Origin: Stutzerimonas kirkiae
GTDB taxonomy: Bacteria > Pseudomonadota > Gammaproteobacteria > Pseudomonadales > Pseudomonadaceae
Assembly: GCF_004327335.1 (NCBI RefSeq)
Contig: NZ_QJUO01000025.1
Span: 1 to 60,883 of the forward strand
DNA: 60,883 bases
Reading direction: 5' to 3'
Under the pieces are notes generated by a model. The model worked only from the letters and a program-made list of their open reading frames with translations. It had not been told where the DNA came from and did not search any database. The position numbers and the translations under genes were made by a program. Positions 8,737 to 18,470 of the stretch are shown piece by piece (positions within the stretch are counted from its first letter, which is position 1; each line of letters opens with the position of its first letter).

Positions 8737-11700
8737 TCAGAGCAGTTCCACTTTCGGCAGCCAGACGCGGATCAGCGAGAACAGGCGGTCCAGCTCGATG
8801 GGCTTGGCCAGGTAGTCGTTGGCCCCGGCGGCAAGGCAGCGGTCCTGGTCATCCTTCATCGCCTTGGCGGTCACCGCGATGATCGGCAGGCGCTCGAAGC
8901 GCGCCTCCTTGCGAATCTCGCGCATGGCGGTGAAGCCGTCCATTTCCGGCATCATGATGTCCATCAGCACCAGGTCGATACCCTCGACTTCATGCAGGCG
9001 GGCAATCGCTTCATGGCCATTGCGGGCGATTTCCACCCGTGCGCCCTTCTGCTCCAGCGCGCTGGTCAGGGCGAAGACATTGCGCACATCGTCATCCACC
9101 ACCAGGATCGTGCGGCCTTCGAAGGTCTTCTCCCGACTGCGCGCACTCTTGAGCATCTTGCGCCGCTCCGGCGGCATGTCCGACTCGACCTTGTGCAGGA
9201 ACAGCGTGACCTCGTCGAGCAGTCGCTCCGGCGAGCGGGCGCCCTTGATGATGATCGAGTGCGAATACTTCATCAGCGCCGCTTCTTCGTCGCGGCTCAG
9301 GTTGCGCCCGGTGTAGACGATCACCGGCGGGAACGAGCAGATATCCTCGCACGCCATGCGTTCGAGCAACTGGCTGCCGTCCATGTCGGGTAGCTTGAGG
9401 TCGATGATCATGCAGTCGAAGACCGTATCGCGCAGCAACTCCAGCGCCTGCTGGCCGAACTCCACGGCGGTGATCTCCACGTCCTCGTCTTCGATCAGGC
9501 GTGAAACGCTGGCACGCTGCAGGGCGTCGTCCTCGACCAGCAGGATACGCTTGACCTTCTGCGCCAGCCGGGCCTCCAGCCCGAGGAAGACCTCGCGCAA
9601 CTCCTCGCGGGTCGCCGGCTTCATCGCATAGCCGATGGCGCCCATCTGCAGGGCCGCTTCCTTGCGATCCTCCACCGACACGATATGCACGGGAATATGC
9701 CGCGTTTCCGGTGTTTCCTTGAGTCGCTCCAGCACCGTCAGGCCGGAATGGTCAGGCAGGCGCATGTCCAGCAGGATCGCATCCGGCTGGTAGCGCATGG
9801 CGCTTTCGAAACCGCTGTCGGCACTCTGTTCGAGCAGGCAGTTGTAACCGAGCTCGTGCGCCAGGTCGCGCAGGATACAGGCGAAGCGCGGCTCATCCTC
9901 GATCACCAGCACACTGCGCGCCTTGAATGGATGGGCCTGGCGGTCATCCGGCAGGCGCTCAGGCTCCGCCAGCGCAGTGGCAGGCATGGGCGCGACGGCT
10001 GCGGTCTCGACGCTTGCCGGTGGCGCCTTCGGCGCGGCGGGCACATTGTCATAGCGCTCCGGCAACAGCAGCGTGAAAGTGCTGCCGACGCCGGGTTCGC
10101 TGTCGACTTCGATGGAACCGCCGAGCAAATGCGCCAGCTCACGGGAAATCGACAGGCCCAGACCGGTGCCGCCATAACGCCGATTGGTAGTGCCGTCAGC
10201 CTGGCGGAAGGCCTCGAAGATCGCCTCCCGCTCACTCTCGGCGATGCCTATGCCGGTGTCCCGCACCTGGAAGGCCAACAACCCGTCAGCGCGCCGCTCG
10301 ACGCGCAGGGTGACCGTCCCCTCCTCGGTGAACTTGAAGGCGTTGGACAACAGGTTCTTGATAATCTGCTCCAGGCGCTGGCGATCGGCATACAGGCTGG
10401 CCGGCAGGTCTTCGCCATACTCGAGGAAGAATTGCAGGGACTTTTCCGTCGCCTGCGGCATGAACAGGTTTCTCAGGCTATCCAGCACCCGCGAAAGGAT
10501 CATCAGTTCGGGGCGCACGTCCATCTTGCCGGCCTCGACCTTGGCGATGTCGAGGATATCGTTGATCAGCGTCAGCAGGTCATTGCCAGCCCCATAGATG
10601 GAGCGGGCGTATTGCACCTGGTCCTCGCTCAGGTTGCCCTGGGCATTGTCCGCCAGCAGCTTGGCCAGGATCAGCGAGCTGTTGAGCGGCGTACGCAACT
10701 CGTGCGACATATTGGCGAGGAACTCCGACTTGTACCGGCTGGCGCGCTGCAACTCTTCGGCGCGCTGCTCCAGCAAGCGCTGCACATCCTGCAGGCGCGC
10801 GTTCTTGTCATTCACCTCGTCACGCTGACGCTCCAGCGCTTGCGCCTGCTCACTCAGTTGCTCGTTGGTCTGCTCCAGTTCGGCCTGTTGCTCTTCGAGA
10901 TGCTGCTGGGACTCGCGCAACACGCCCGACTGCGCCTCCAGCTCCTCGTTGGCGGCGCGCAGCTCCTCCTGCTGCACCTGCAGTTCCTCGTTGAGCTGCT
11001 GGGTCTGTGCCAGCGCCTGATGCAGGCGCACGCGATAACGCGCCGACTCGATCGCCGAACCGAGGCTTTCCGAAATACGCTCCAGCAGTTCGGCATCCCG
11101 CTCCTGCGCAGGGCGCAACAGGCCTATTTCCAGCACGGCATTCAGCGTGCCGCCACTTTCCACCGGCAGAATCATTACCGACGTCGGGGAACCGCCGCCA
11201 AGGGCCGAGCTGATTCGCAGATAACCGGCAGGCAGGTCGTTCAGCACGCGCAACCGGCGCTCCAGCGCGGCCTGCCCGGCCAGGCCCTCGCCCAACGCGA
11301 GCGACGGACTGCTGGCCAGTTGCGTGGCGTCATGCGCGAATTCGGCCACACGCTGCAACTTGCCATCCTGCAGCACGTACAGGGTAGCGATGCCCGCATC
11401 CAGGTAGCGCGCCAGAAAACCCAGAATGCTCTGCCCCAGCACCTGCATGCTCTGCTCGCCGATGACCGCTTCGCTCAGTTGATTCTGGCCGCTACGCAGC
11501 CAGCCCTCGCGCTCCAGCATGCCGGCATGTGAACTCAATTGTTCGAGACTGCCCTGGTACCCCTCCGACAAGGCCAGCAGATCGCGCCGGGCCAGCAACA
11601 TCAGAACGCCACTGAAACCCAGGCTGAACAACAGGAAGGAACCGACCAGCAACCAGGTCACACGTTCGGCCGTGCGCGTACGGTCGACGCGCACCTGGCG

Positions 11701-12204
11701 TTCCTGGGCGATGAACGCATTGAACTCGCTGCGAATGCGGTCGATCATCGCCTTGCCGCGGCCTTCCTGCACATACTCGACGATCGGCCGCCCCTGGCGC
11801 CGCAACTCGATCATCCGCTGCGCATAGGGCAGCCACTGCTTGTGGGTCGAATCGATCAGTTCGATATGCCGCAGTTGCAGCGGGTCGTTCCGGGCGTACT
11901 CGCGCAACGCCTGCAAGCTGTCCTCGACCCTGTCCACGCCCCGCTCGTAGGGGTCGAGGAAAGACTCTTCGCCGGCGATCAGGAAGCCGCGCATGCCGGT
12001 TTCCTGGTCGATCATCAGCTTGTAGGTTTCGTTGGCCACGGCAACGCCCTGTATCGACTGCGCCACCCAGGCATTCAGTGTCAGCAGGTAATAAACGATG
12101 GCACTGAAAAACACCGCGCTGAAAAAACCGAGCCCAAGAGGCGCCAGCACATTGCGCCGCAGGATGCGCTTGAACTGAAGTGGGTCGATAAAGACGTCAG
12201 TCAT
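8737..12204 (-). CDS. hybrid sensor histidine kinase with three receivers
   Basis: This membrane kinase has about 1155 residues. Domains in order are a membrane segment (about 25-45), a CHASE3-like periplasmic region (about 45-180, LMIDQETGMRGFL), a second membrane segment, GAF (about 235-385) and a long Gln/Glu-rich coiled coil (about 395-490). Then come HisKA with MSHELRTPLNSS (His near 500), HATPase (DTGIGI, GTGLGLSI) and three receivers near 770-880, 890-1005 and 1035-1150 (LLDMRLPDH, IIDLKLPDM, LMDIMMPEM). No Hpt domain is seen. I chose the ATG at 12204, behind AAGGAAAGAGG; an in-frame ATG at 12225 has a poor ribosome site. It leads the operon with CheR, CheB and a receiver-kinase. Confidence 0.9.
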   Translation of the reverse strand: MTDVFIDPLQFKRILRRNVLAPLGLGFFSAVFFSAIVYYLLTLNAWVAQSIQGVAVANETYKLMIDQETGMRGFLIAGEESFLDPYERGVDRVEDSLQALREYARNDPLQLRHIELIDSTHKQWLPYAQRMIELRRQGRPIVEYVQEGRGKAMIDRIRSEFNAFIAQERQVRVDRTRTAERVTWLLVGSFLLFSLGFSGVLMLLARRDLLALSEGYQGSLEQLSSHAGMLEREGWLRSGQNQLSEAVIGEQSMQVLGQSILGFLARYLDAGIATLYVLQDGKLQRVAEFAHDATQLASSPSLALGEGLAGQAALERRLRVLNDLPAGYLRISSALGGGSPTSVMILPVESGGTLNAVLEIGLLRPAQERDAELLERISESLGSAIESARYRVRLHQALAQTQQLNEELQVQQEELRAANEELEAQSGVLRESQQHLEEQQAELEQTNEQLSEQAQALERQRDEVNDKNARLQDVQRLLEQRAEELQRASRYKSEFLANMSHELRTPLNSSLILAKLLADNAQGNLSEDQVQYARSIYGAGNDLLTLINDILDIAKVEAGKMDVRPELMILSRVLDSLRNLFMPQATEKSLQFFLEYGEDLPASLYADRQRLEQIIKNLLSNAFKFTEEGTVTLRVERRADGLLAFQVRDTGIGIAESEREAIFEAFRQADGTTNRRYGGTGLGLSISRELAHLLGGSIEVDSEPGVGSTFTLLLPERYDNVPAAPKAPPASVETAAVAPMPATALAEPERLPDDRQAHPFKARSVLVIEDEPRFACILRDLAHELGYNCLLEQSADSGFESAMRYQPDAILLDMRLPDHSGLTVLERLKETPETRHIPVHIVSVEDRKEAALQMGAIGYAMKPATREELREVFLGLEARLAQKVKRILLVEDDALQRASVSRLIEDEDVEITAVEFGQQALELLRDTVFDCMIIDLKLPDMDGSQLLERMACEDICSFPPVIVYTGRNLSRDEEAALMKYSHSIIIKGARSPERLLDEVTLFLHKVESDMPPERRKMLKSARSREKTFEGRTILVVDDDVRNVFALTSALEQKGARVEIARNGHEAIARLHEVEGIDLVLMDIMMPEMDGFTAMREIRKEARFERLPIIAVTAKAMKDDQDRCLAAGANDYLAKPIELDRLFSLIRVWLPKVELL

Positions 12205-12271
12205 CCTCTTTCCTTGTTCCGTCATGCCTGTGGGATGCCCGGAACTTTACACAGACATTGCCCATGCCGAC

Positions 12272-12307
12272 AGAAAAACCCCGCGAAAGTCCGACCTTCG
12301 CGGGGTT
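12272..12307 (-). terminator. rho-independent terminator of the yqaE-like gene
   Basis: AACCCCGCGAA and TTCGCGGGGTT pair across a 9-base loop. Read on the minus strand the stem is followed by TTTTT. It lies just downstream of the YqaE/Pmp3 gene and ahead of the hybrid-kinase gene, so the kinase operon probably starts from its own promoter near 12210-12270. Confidence 0.75.
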
Positions 12308-12340
12308 GCTCGAGCAAGCTGTCACAGCCATCCAGCGGAT

Positions 12341-12499
12341 TCAGCGGCGGGCGATGATCCAGACCGCATGCACGATGCCGGGGATGTAACCCAGCAGGGT
12401 CAGCAGGATATTCAGCCAGAACGCCCCGGCGAACCCCACCTGCAGGAATACCCCGAGCGGGGGCAGCAGAATGGCGATGATGATACGTAGTAGATCCAT
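12341..12499 (-). CDS. YqaE/Pmp3 family small membrane protein
   Basis: This is a 52-residue peptide starting MDLLRIIIAILLPP. It has two hydrophobic segments (about 4-24 and 29-48) joined by a short loop and ends IPGIVHAVWIIARR. This matches the Pmp3/YqaE family (UPF0057), whose members sit in the inner membrane and are linked to membrane potential and salt or stress tolerance. The start at 12499 is preceded by GAGGGAAAG; a longer in-frame start at 12535 would add 12 non-conserved residues. It has its own terminator. Confidence 0.88.
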   Translation of the reverse strand: MDLLRIIIAILLPPLGVFLQVGFAGAFWLNILLTLLGYIPGIVHAVWIIARR

Positions 12500-12865
12500 A
12501 TTTTCTTTCCCTCGAAAGCTCGCTGCGGAAACCACTTCCTATCGACCAGAGGCATGGAAAGTGGTTCAGCGCAGGAGCGCCATCGCCCACGCGGCAACGG
12601 CAGGGAAATCCACAGGCGACCGGGTAGATCGCCAAGGGCGCCCGAAGACGCGACAAGGAAAATAACGCGACACGACTGCCATTGTGTGCGTTTCCGGCCA
12701 GTACGCCTTGTGGGCGAGCGGCCTGCCGGGCCTTCGCCCGACCTGCGGAACCGTCACCCATGCGTGGCCCGGTCATGGAACAGGGCGATACGACTCGTGA
12801 CGGCTACCGGCAGCGTCCAAGTATCGCAAAGACGGTAGTCCCGGACCAGCCTCAGGCAACGGACC
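12500..12865. other. gene-free stretch between yqaE-like gene and U32 gene
   Basis: This is a 366-base stretch without a credible gene. It must hold the promoter of the yqaE-like gene (minus strand) and the 3' region of the U32 gene. Short open frames exist but lack ribosome sites and family resemblance. I see no repeat of the palindromic family here. Confidence 0.5.
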
Positions 12866-14881
12866 TCAGGCTTTGCCGCTGGCGCCTTGCGGTTTGCGCC
12901 TGATGGTCTTGAGCAGGTCCTCGGGGCTGATGAAGCCGACCATGCCCTGGGCGCTGCCCGGTTGCGGCTGGTTGAAGATATGCTTCTTCATGTGCCCGAT
13001 GACATGCATCTCGCAGGGCTTGCAGTCGAACTTCAGCGTCAGCACCTCATCCTGGTGGATCAGTTGCATCGGCGCGACCTTGGTACGCACGCCCGTCACC
13101 CCCTTGGCCTGTTTCGGGCACAGGTTGAACGAGAAGCGCAGGCAGTGCTTGGTGATCATCACCGGCACCTCGCCGGCTTCTTCATGGGCCTCGTAGGCGG
13201 CATCGATCAGTTGCACGCCGAAACGATGGTAGAAGGCCCGCGCCTTGTGGTTGTAGACATTGGCGAGGAAGCTCAGGTGCGCCTCGGGATAGACCGGCGG
13301 CGGCACGCTGAGCGCTTTGCGCGCACCGCGCGGATGAGCGGCCAGGCGCGCCGTGGTCAACGCCTCGATGGCTTCGCGGCGCAGGGCCTTGAGCTGCGAA
13401 TTGGGAACGAACGGCAGCGTCTGCGCGTCGATCTCGATGGCACTGGCGAAATAGCAGGTGGTGCCCAGCTTGCCCAGATGCTCGTGCAACTGGCTGCGGG
13501 CCTGTTGCGGGTCCCTGGCCGGGCCGAACGGGCCCGGCAGGTCCAGGCTGACACTGACGCCCTCCTCGCTGGTGGCGCTCAGGCTGAGCCGCGACGCATC
13601 CAGGCGCACCCGCCAGCTCAGCGCGACACGCCGCTCGGCGGAAGCCTTGAGCAGCGCCTGCTGCCAGTCGTGATCGAGGTTGCGATTGAGTACATGGTGC
13701 GGGCGCAACTGGCGCAGTTGCGGTGGCATTTCGTTGGGCGATACGCGGTACTGCCACTGCTCGACGCCCTCCTCCTCGAAGCTTGCCAGTTGCTCGACCG
13801 TATTGGCGCGGAAGCCGACGACCTCACGCTTGTACAGCACGTTCAGGCCATCGCCGTTGCCCAGGCGCTCGCGGGTCTGCACCAGCAGGTCATCCTTGCC
13901 CACCTGCAGCACCTCGCCGACCACCAGGCCGACGAACTTGGGCGACTCGAAGGCGCCGATATCGGCCTTGCGCTCACTGACGAAATAATCCGTGCTGCCG
14001 CGGTGGAAGGTCTTGTCCGCATCGGGGATGAAGAAGTGCTCGGTGCGCCCGCTGGAGGCACGCGCCAAGCCGGGCCGCTCGGCCAGGATCTGGTCGAGCT
14101 GGCGACGATAGAAGGCCGTGATGTTCTTCACATAGCTCATGTCCTTGTAGCGGCCCTCGATCTTGAACGAGCGTACCCCGGCATCCACCAGGGCGCGCAG
14201 GTTGGCGCTCTGGTTGTTGTCTTTCATCGACAGCAGGTGCTTGTCATAGGCCACCACCCGCCCCTGGTCGTCCTTCAGGGTGTAGGGCAGCCGGCAGGCC
14301 TGGGAACAGTCGCCACGGTTGGCGCTGCGCCCGGTCTGCGCATGGGAAATATTGCACTGCCCGGAAAAGGCCACGCAGAGTGCGCCATGGATGAAGAACT
14401 CGATGGCCGCATCGACGTTGCGGCTGATCTCGTCGATCTGTTGCAGGTTCAGCTCGCGCGCCACCACCAGTTGGGAAAACCCCGCCTGGGAGAGAAAGCG
14501 CGCCTTGTCCAGCGTGCGGATATCGGTCTGGGTGCTGGCATGCAGCTCGATGGGCGGAATATCCAGCTCCATGACGCCCATGTCCTGCACGATCAATGCA
14601 TCGACACCAGCATCATGGAGTTGCCGGATCAATGTGCGCGCGGCTTCCAGCTCATCGTCATGCAGGATGGTATTCAGGGTGACGAAGACCCTGGCATGGA
14701 ACAGGTGGGCGAACTCCACCAGCGCGGCGATATCCTCCACGCTGTTGCTGGCGTTGTGCCGGGCACCAAAGCCGGGGCCACCGATATACACGGCGTCGGC
14801 GCCATGCAGGATAGCCTCGCGGGCAATGGCGGTATCCCGCGCCGGGCTGAGCAGTTCCAGGTGGTGCTTGGGCAAGGACAT
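12866..14881 (-). CDS. rlhA: U32 family protein, RlhA-like 23S rRNA hydroxylation protein
   Basis: This 671-residue protein starts LLSPARDTAIAREAILHGADAVYIGG, the N-terminal barrel of peptidase-U32 proteins. It has the conserved SGQCNISHAQTGRSANRGDCSQACR block (about residues 170-200), and further cysteines near the C-terminus (FDCKPCEMHV) may complete an iron-sulfur site. The total length and the extra C-terminal half fit RlhA (YdcP), which hydroxylates a cytidine in 23S rRNA. The shorter tRNA enzyme TrhP (YegQ) is about 450 residues. The old label of collagenase-like peptidase is probably wrong for this subfamily. I am sure of U32 and less sure of RlhA over a paralogue. Confidence 0.82.
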   Translation of the reverse strand: MSLPKHHLELLSPARDTAIAREAILHGADAVYIGGPGFGARHNASNSVEDIAALVEFAHLFHARVFVTLNTILHDDELEAARTLIRQLHDAGVDALIVQDMGVMELDIPPIELHASTQTDIRTLDKARFLSQAGFSQLVVARELNLQQIDEISRNVDAAIEFFIHGALCVAFSGQCNISHAQTGRSANRGDCSQACRLPYTLKDDQGRVVAYDKHLLSMKDNNQSANLRALVDAGVRSFKIEGRYKDMSYVKNITAFYRRQLDQILAERPGLARASSGRTEHFFIPDADKTFHRGSTDYFVSERKADIGAFESPKFVGLVVGEVLQVGKDDLLVQTRERLGNGDGLNVLYKREVVGFRANTVEQLASFEEEGVEQWQYRVSPNEMPPQLRQLRPHHVLNRNLDHDWQQALLKASAERRVALSWRVRLDASRLSLSATSEEGVSVSLDLPGPFGPARDPQQARSQLHEHLGKLGTTCYFASAIEIDAQTLPFVPNSQLKALRREAIEALTTARLAAHPRGARKALSVPPPVYPEAHLSFLANVYNHKARAFYHRFGVQLIDAAYEAHEEAGEVPVMITKHCLRFSFNLCPKQAKGVTGVRTKVAPMQLIHQDEVLTLKFDCKPCEMHVIGHMKKHIFNQPQPGSAQGMVGFISPEDLLKTIRRKPQGASGKA

Positions 14882-14991
14882 GGTTTTATTCTGGCATGGC
14901 TGGCTTCACGGAGGCCGCATCTTACGTCGCCCCCGGCAGAGCGTACAGGCACCGCGAGCGGCGGCCAGCCATAAGCTTGCAGCAGCTTCTC

Positions 14992-15393
14992 TCAGGCATC
15001 GCGCAACAGGTCGTTGGCATCCAGCAGGCGCCAGGCGATTTCCGGGCGCCTGGCCAGGCCACGGCGGATCGCCGCCGGAATCGCCTGGCGGGTGCGCCGG
15101 CACAGCCCGGGCATTTCGTCCATGCGAATGACGATGCCACGCATGCTGCGCACCTCGCCAAACCCCGGGGCGATTTCCAGGCGAATGCCCAGTTGTTCGT
15201 ACAGCCGCCGCTGCATATGTTCGAGATCGGCCATGCTCTCGATGTTTTCCAGCCGCTCGAGCAGTCGCCGCTCTTCTTCACGCGTCAGGCGCAGGATGCG
15301 CAAATCGACTTCGGGCGCATCCTGCAAGCGCTCGCGCTCACAGGTACAGGCGCCTGGCGGGCAAGGCTGACGGATCGCGAATGGCTCGTTCAT
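14992..15393 (-). CDS. conserved-looking small protein of unknown function
   Basis: This is a 133-residue soluble protein. The N-terminus has three cysteines in PCPPGACTCERE, spaced like a small metal site, followed by a strongly charged helical stretch (LRLTREEERRLLERLENI). The C-terminal half is basic. I do not recognise a family. The reading frame fills the space between the U32 gene and the DUF502 gene, is co-oriented with both, and has pseudomonad codon use. It starts 25 bases after the DUF502 stop, suggesting one transcript. The ribosome site is weak. Confidence 0.6.
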   Translation of the reverse strand: MNEPFAIRQPCPPGACTCERERLQDAPEVDLRILRLTREEERRLLERLENIESMADLEHMQRRLYEQLGIRLEIAPGFGEVRSMRGIVIRMDEMPGLCRRTRQAIPAAIRRGLARRPEIAWRLLDANDLLRDA

Positions 15394-15418
15394 GGCTGCG
15401 GATCATAGCCACAGACGC

Positions 15419-16117
15419 TCAATGCTGCCCAGTGGCCCCGGACGGAGTGCCAGCCACCACGGCAGGCGCGATGGCCTGCGCTTGTGGTGGTGGCGGTGTC
15501 AGGCCCATGGAAACGTAGATACCGGTCAGGGCATCGACCCCCATGTTGGCCGGCTTGACCCACTCCACCGGCACATAGAGCAGGCCGCCGCCAATCGGGA
15601 TCGGCGCCGTGGGAACCAGCACGGCATAATGCTCGCGCCCCTCCAGCAGCACGGCCTGAGAGCTGGGTTGCAGCGCCAGCACGGCGACACCGTCGCCACC
15701 GAAAAAACACCAGACCGGCTTCATCGCGGCGATGTCCGGGTTCTTGGTCTTGTCCAGCAGGCCGACGAAACGGTCGGCCAGGGCATAGAGGTTGCCGATC
15801 AGCGGTGTGCGCCGCAGGGTCACGTCCAGCAGCCGGCTCAGCGGGCGCCGCAACCCCAGTTGCACGGCGAGTCCCAGGGGATAGAGGCTGAGCAGCAGCA
15901 CCAGGCTGCCCAACGTATAGGCCAGGTAGGTATTGCTGGAGAACGGCTGGCCGAGTGCGCCGAACAACTGGCCGATCAGCGTGGAAGGACCGACCAGCCG
16001 GTTCAGCAGGCTGACGATCCAGGCCAGCAAGGCCAGGGTCAGCACCAGCGGCAGCAGGGCCAGCAGCCCGGTCAGCCACGTGGTGACGATGGATTTCAGG
16101 CTCTGCTTGATGAACAT
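15419..16117 (-). CDS. DUF502 family inner-membrane protein
   Basis: This 232-residue protein has a membrane segment at about 14-37 (LLALLPLVLTLALLAWIV) and a second at about 64-85. A soluble C-terminal domain follows with FFGGDGVAVLALQPSS and LVPTAPIPIGGGLLYVP, typical of DUF502. The ATG at 16117 follows a strong AGGAGGTGGGG. Members are widespread in bacteria and plants (COV-like) without a settled function. The small downstream gene and the upstream CYTH-CHAD gene are co-oriented. Confidence 0.88.
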   Translation of the reverse strand: MFIKQSLKSIVTTWLTGLLALLPLVLTLALLAWIVSLLNRLVGPSTLIGQLFGALGQPFSSNTYLAYTLGSLVLLLSLYPLGLAVQLGLRRPLSRLLDVTLRRTPLIGNLYALADRFVGLLDKTKNPDIAAMKPVWCFFGGDGVAVLALQPSSQAVLLEGREHYAVLVPTAPIPIGGGLLYVPVEWVKPANMGVDALTGIYVSMGLTPPPPQAQAIAPAVVAGTPSGATGQH

Positions 16118-16168
16118 GCCGTCCCCACCTCCTGTCGATCGTTACTTTTCACCGGCACCCTCCAGGTG

Positions 16169-17536
16169 TCACTTTTTCACCAGCGCCTTCCACGACTTGA
16201 GACTCTGTACGCGGATAGCGTGTTCGACGCGCGACTGACGCAATTCCTCATCCAGCGGCTGGCGGGCCAGGGCCTCCAGCTTGCCCAGTTCGCCGTACAG
16301 CCGGTCCGCCTCGGGAATATCCAGCACACCGCGCGCCAGCCGCAGCCAGGCCAGCATCCGCTCGATACGTGGCGTCTGCTCGGCAAGGTCCTCTGGCTGC
16401 CGCTGGTAGCGCGACAATTGCAGGGCCAGCGCCTCGTCGGCCAGCGTATGCTCCAGCCAGTTCGCCAGCGCCACCGCACCCTGGCGGTCGCCCTTGGCAT
16501 TGCGGCCAACGCTCCAGCCACGGCGCAACAGCCACAGTGACAGCGACAGGGAGAACAGCCCCCAGCGCGTCTTGCCCAGTTCCTCGGCGAAGCGTTCCGG
16601 CGCGGCATGGCGCACGCTTTCATCCTGCTGGCCGGCCTCGATCAGCGGGCGCCAGTCCTGCAGCAGCGCATCCAGCCCCTCGCGCAACTCACGGCTACTG
16701 GCACGCGGCGCGGCCTGCCCGAGGCTGCCGATCAGGGCGCGCAGGTCGACCAGTTGCTGCAGCCACTCCTCGAGCAATTTCCAGTGGCCATTGAAGCGGT
16801 ACTGCTCGGCCAGGCGCTGGCTGTTGCCAAGCAGTTGCCAGGCCAAGGCGGCGAACGCGTCATCCAGGGGCGTCTCGGCCTGCAGCGTTGCGGCGGGCAG
16901 CGTGACGGCATAGCTGCCGGCATCGAACAACCGGTAGCCGCGCTCGGCCTTGCTGATGTCGCAGGGCATCAACGGCACGTCGCGGGCCAGTTCGATGGCC
17001 AGCTCCAGCAGGGCCTCGGGCTCGCCCTGGCGCAGCTCCAGCTCCAGTTCGCAGATTTCCTCGCGCTGCCGCTGCGCCTTCACCTCGCCCAGGTCGAGGG
17101 CCGCCTCGATCACCACCCGCGCCTTGCCCCGCCCCCAGGCGATGTCGGCCTTGTGGCGCACGAAGTCGGTGCTGAAGATCGGCTTCAGGCTCTTCTTGTC
17201 CAGCGCCGCCAGGCTGGCCGGCCAGCACTGGTCATCCAGCTTTTTCAGGTCCAGCCGCGGCTTGCCCACGGCCCAATCCCATTCGTTGCGCGAGGACAGC
17301 CCGGCCACGCTCTGGCCACGGCTCTTGAGCGTCTGGATATAGTCCTCGCCATCCCGGCGCAGGCGCAGCGCCACCCGCGCCTCGGCCAGCTCGCGCGCCG
17401 GGGTGTCGTAATACTGATTGAACAGTTCACGGCGCTGCCAGCCGCTCTTGTTGCGCTTCTTCAGCAGCGGATGCTCCTGCAGGGCCGCCAGGGTTTCACG
17501 GCTGGCGCGCAGCTTGATCTCGGTTTCTTTGTTCAT
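16169..17536 (-). CDS. CYTH-CHAD domain protein (inorganic triphosphatase type)
   Basis: This is a 455-residue protein. The N-terminal CYTH domain (about 1-200) opens with MNKETEIKLRAS, where the ExExK motif binds metal and triphosphate. The C-terminal CHAD domain (about 215-450) is helical and histidine/arginine-bearing (EQYRFNGHWKLLEEWLQQL, RASRELREGLDALL), suited to binding polyphosphate-like anions. E. coli YgiF has the same layout and hydrolyses inorganic triphosphate. It is divergent from the PhoU-like/Pit phosphate pair starting at 17754, which fits a role in phosphate or polyphosphate metabolism. The physiological substrate here is an inference. Confidence 0.9.
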   Translation of the reverse strand: MNKETEIKLRASRETLAALQEHPLLKKRNKSGWQRRELFNQYYDTPARELAEARVALRLRRDGEDYIQTLKSRGQSVAGLSSRNEWDWAVGKPRLDLKKLDDQCWPASLAALDKKSLKPIFSTDFVRHKADIAWGRGKARVVIEAALDLGEVKAQRQREEICELELELRQGEPEALLELAIELARDVPLMPCDISKAERGYRLFDAGSYAVTLPAATLQAETPLDDAFAALAWQLLGNSQRLAEQYRFNGHWKLLEEWLQQLVDLRALIGSLGQAAPRASSRELREGLDALLQDWRPLIEAGQQDESVRHAAPERFAEELGKTRWGLFSLSLSLWLLRRGWSVGRNAKGDRQGAVALANWLEHTLADEALALQLSRYQRQPEDLAEQTPRIERMLAWLRLARGVLDIPEADRLYGELGKLEALARQPLDEELRQSRVEHAIRVQSLKSWKALVKK

Positions 17537-17753
17537 GACGCTCTACGGGGTCGGTGGGCGGGCAAGCCGCAAGGTCGCCATTGTACGGCCTGGATGGCAT
17601 CGTAGCGCTGCCGGATGGCAACTTGGTCATTTCCGGCAAAAGAGTTTCATCGCCGCATGACGCCGCTCAATACTTTTCCCATGGCGCGAACTGGTCCTGG
17701 CGGTACGGCCACCCTTATAATTTCAGAACTATTACAGGATAGGGTTCCACCCC

Positions 17754-18431
17754 ATGCCAACCAACCCGTTCGTCAGCCTCTTCGGCCGCTCGCCCATCGG
17801 GCCGATGCAGCAGCACATCGCCAAGGTCCACGAATGTGCCGCCCATCTGGTGCCCTTCTTCGAAGCGGTCATGGAGGAAGACTGGGAGCGCGTCGAGTTC
17901 GTGCAACAGGAGATGGTGCGCCTGGAGCGTGAAGCCGACAAACTGAAGAAAAGCGTGCGCATGCACCTGCCCAAGAGCCTGTTCCTGCCCGTGCCACGCT
18001 CGGACCTGCTGGAACTGCTGAGCGTACAGGACAAGGTGGCCAACCGTGCCAAGGACATCGCCGGCCTGATGCTCGGCCGGCAGATGAGCATTCCCAGCCC
18101 GCTGCGCCGGCAGATGCTGCTGTATGTGCGCCGCTGCGTGGACGCCAGCGCCCAGGCGCTGAAAGCCATGAACGAACTCGACGAACTGCTGGAAACCGGA
18201 TTCGGCGGCCGCGAGGCCAGGCTCGTGCAGGAGATGGTCGAGGAACTGGAACAGATCGAACACGAAACCGACCGCCAGCAGATCGAAGTCCGCCGCACCC
18301 TGTTCAGGCTGGAGAACGAACTGCCCCCCATCAACGTGATGTTTCTCTACCAGGTCATCGACTGGGTAGGCGATATCGCCGATCGCGCGCAACGCGTCGG
18401 CAACCGGCTGGAACAACTGCTGGCACGCTGA
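17754..18431 (+). CDS. TIGR00153/DUF47 PhoU-like phosphate transport regulator
   Basis: This 225-residue, almost all-helical protein opens with NPFVSLFGRSPIGPMQQHIAKVHECA, the usual start of TIGR00153 proteins. These are PhoU-related (DUF47) and are commonly found immediately upstream of Pit phosphate transporters, whose activity they are thought to modulate. The pit gene begins 39 bases after its stop, supporting an operon. Acidic residues in VFFEAVMEEDW-type helices may bind metal as in PhoU. Confidence 0.9.
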   Translation: MPTNPFVSLFGRSPIGPMQQHIAKVHECAAHLVPFFEAVMEEDWERVEFVQQEMVRLEREADKLKKSVRMHLPKSLFLPVPRSDLLELLSVQDKVANRAKDIAGLMLGRQMSIPSPLRRQMLLYVRRCVDASAQALKAMNELDELLETGFGGREARLVQEMVEELEQIEHETDRQQIEVRRTLFRLENELPPINVMFLYQVIDWVGDIADRAQRVGNRLEQLLAR

Positions 18432-18470
18432 GTGTCGGCACCCCTCGCGGCTTTAAAGGTAAATTCTTTT

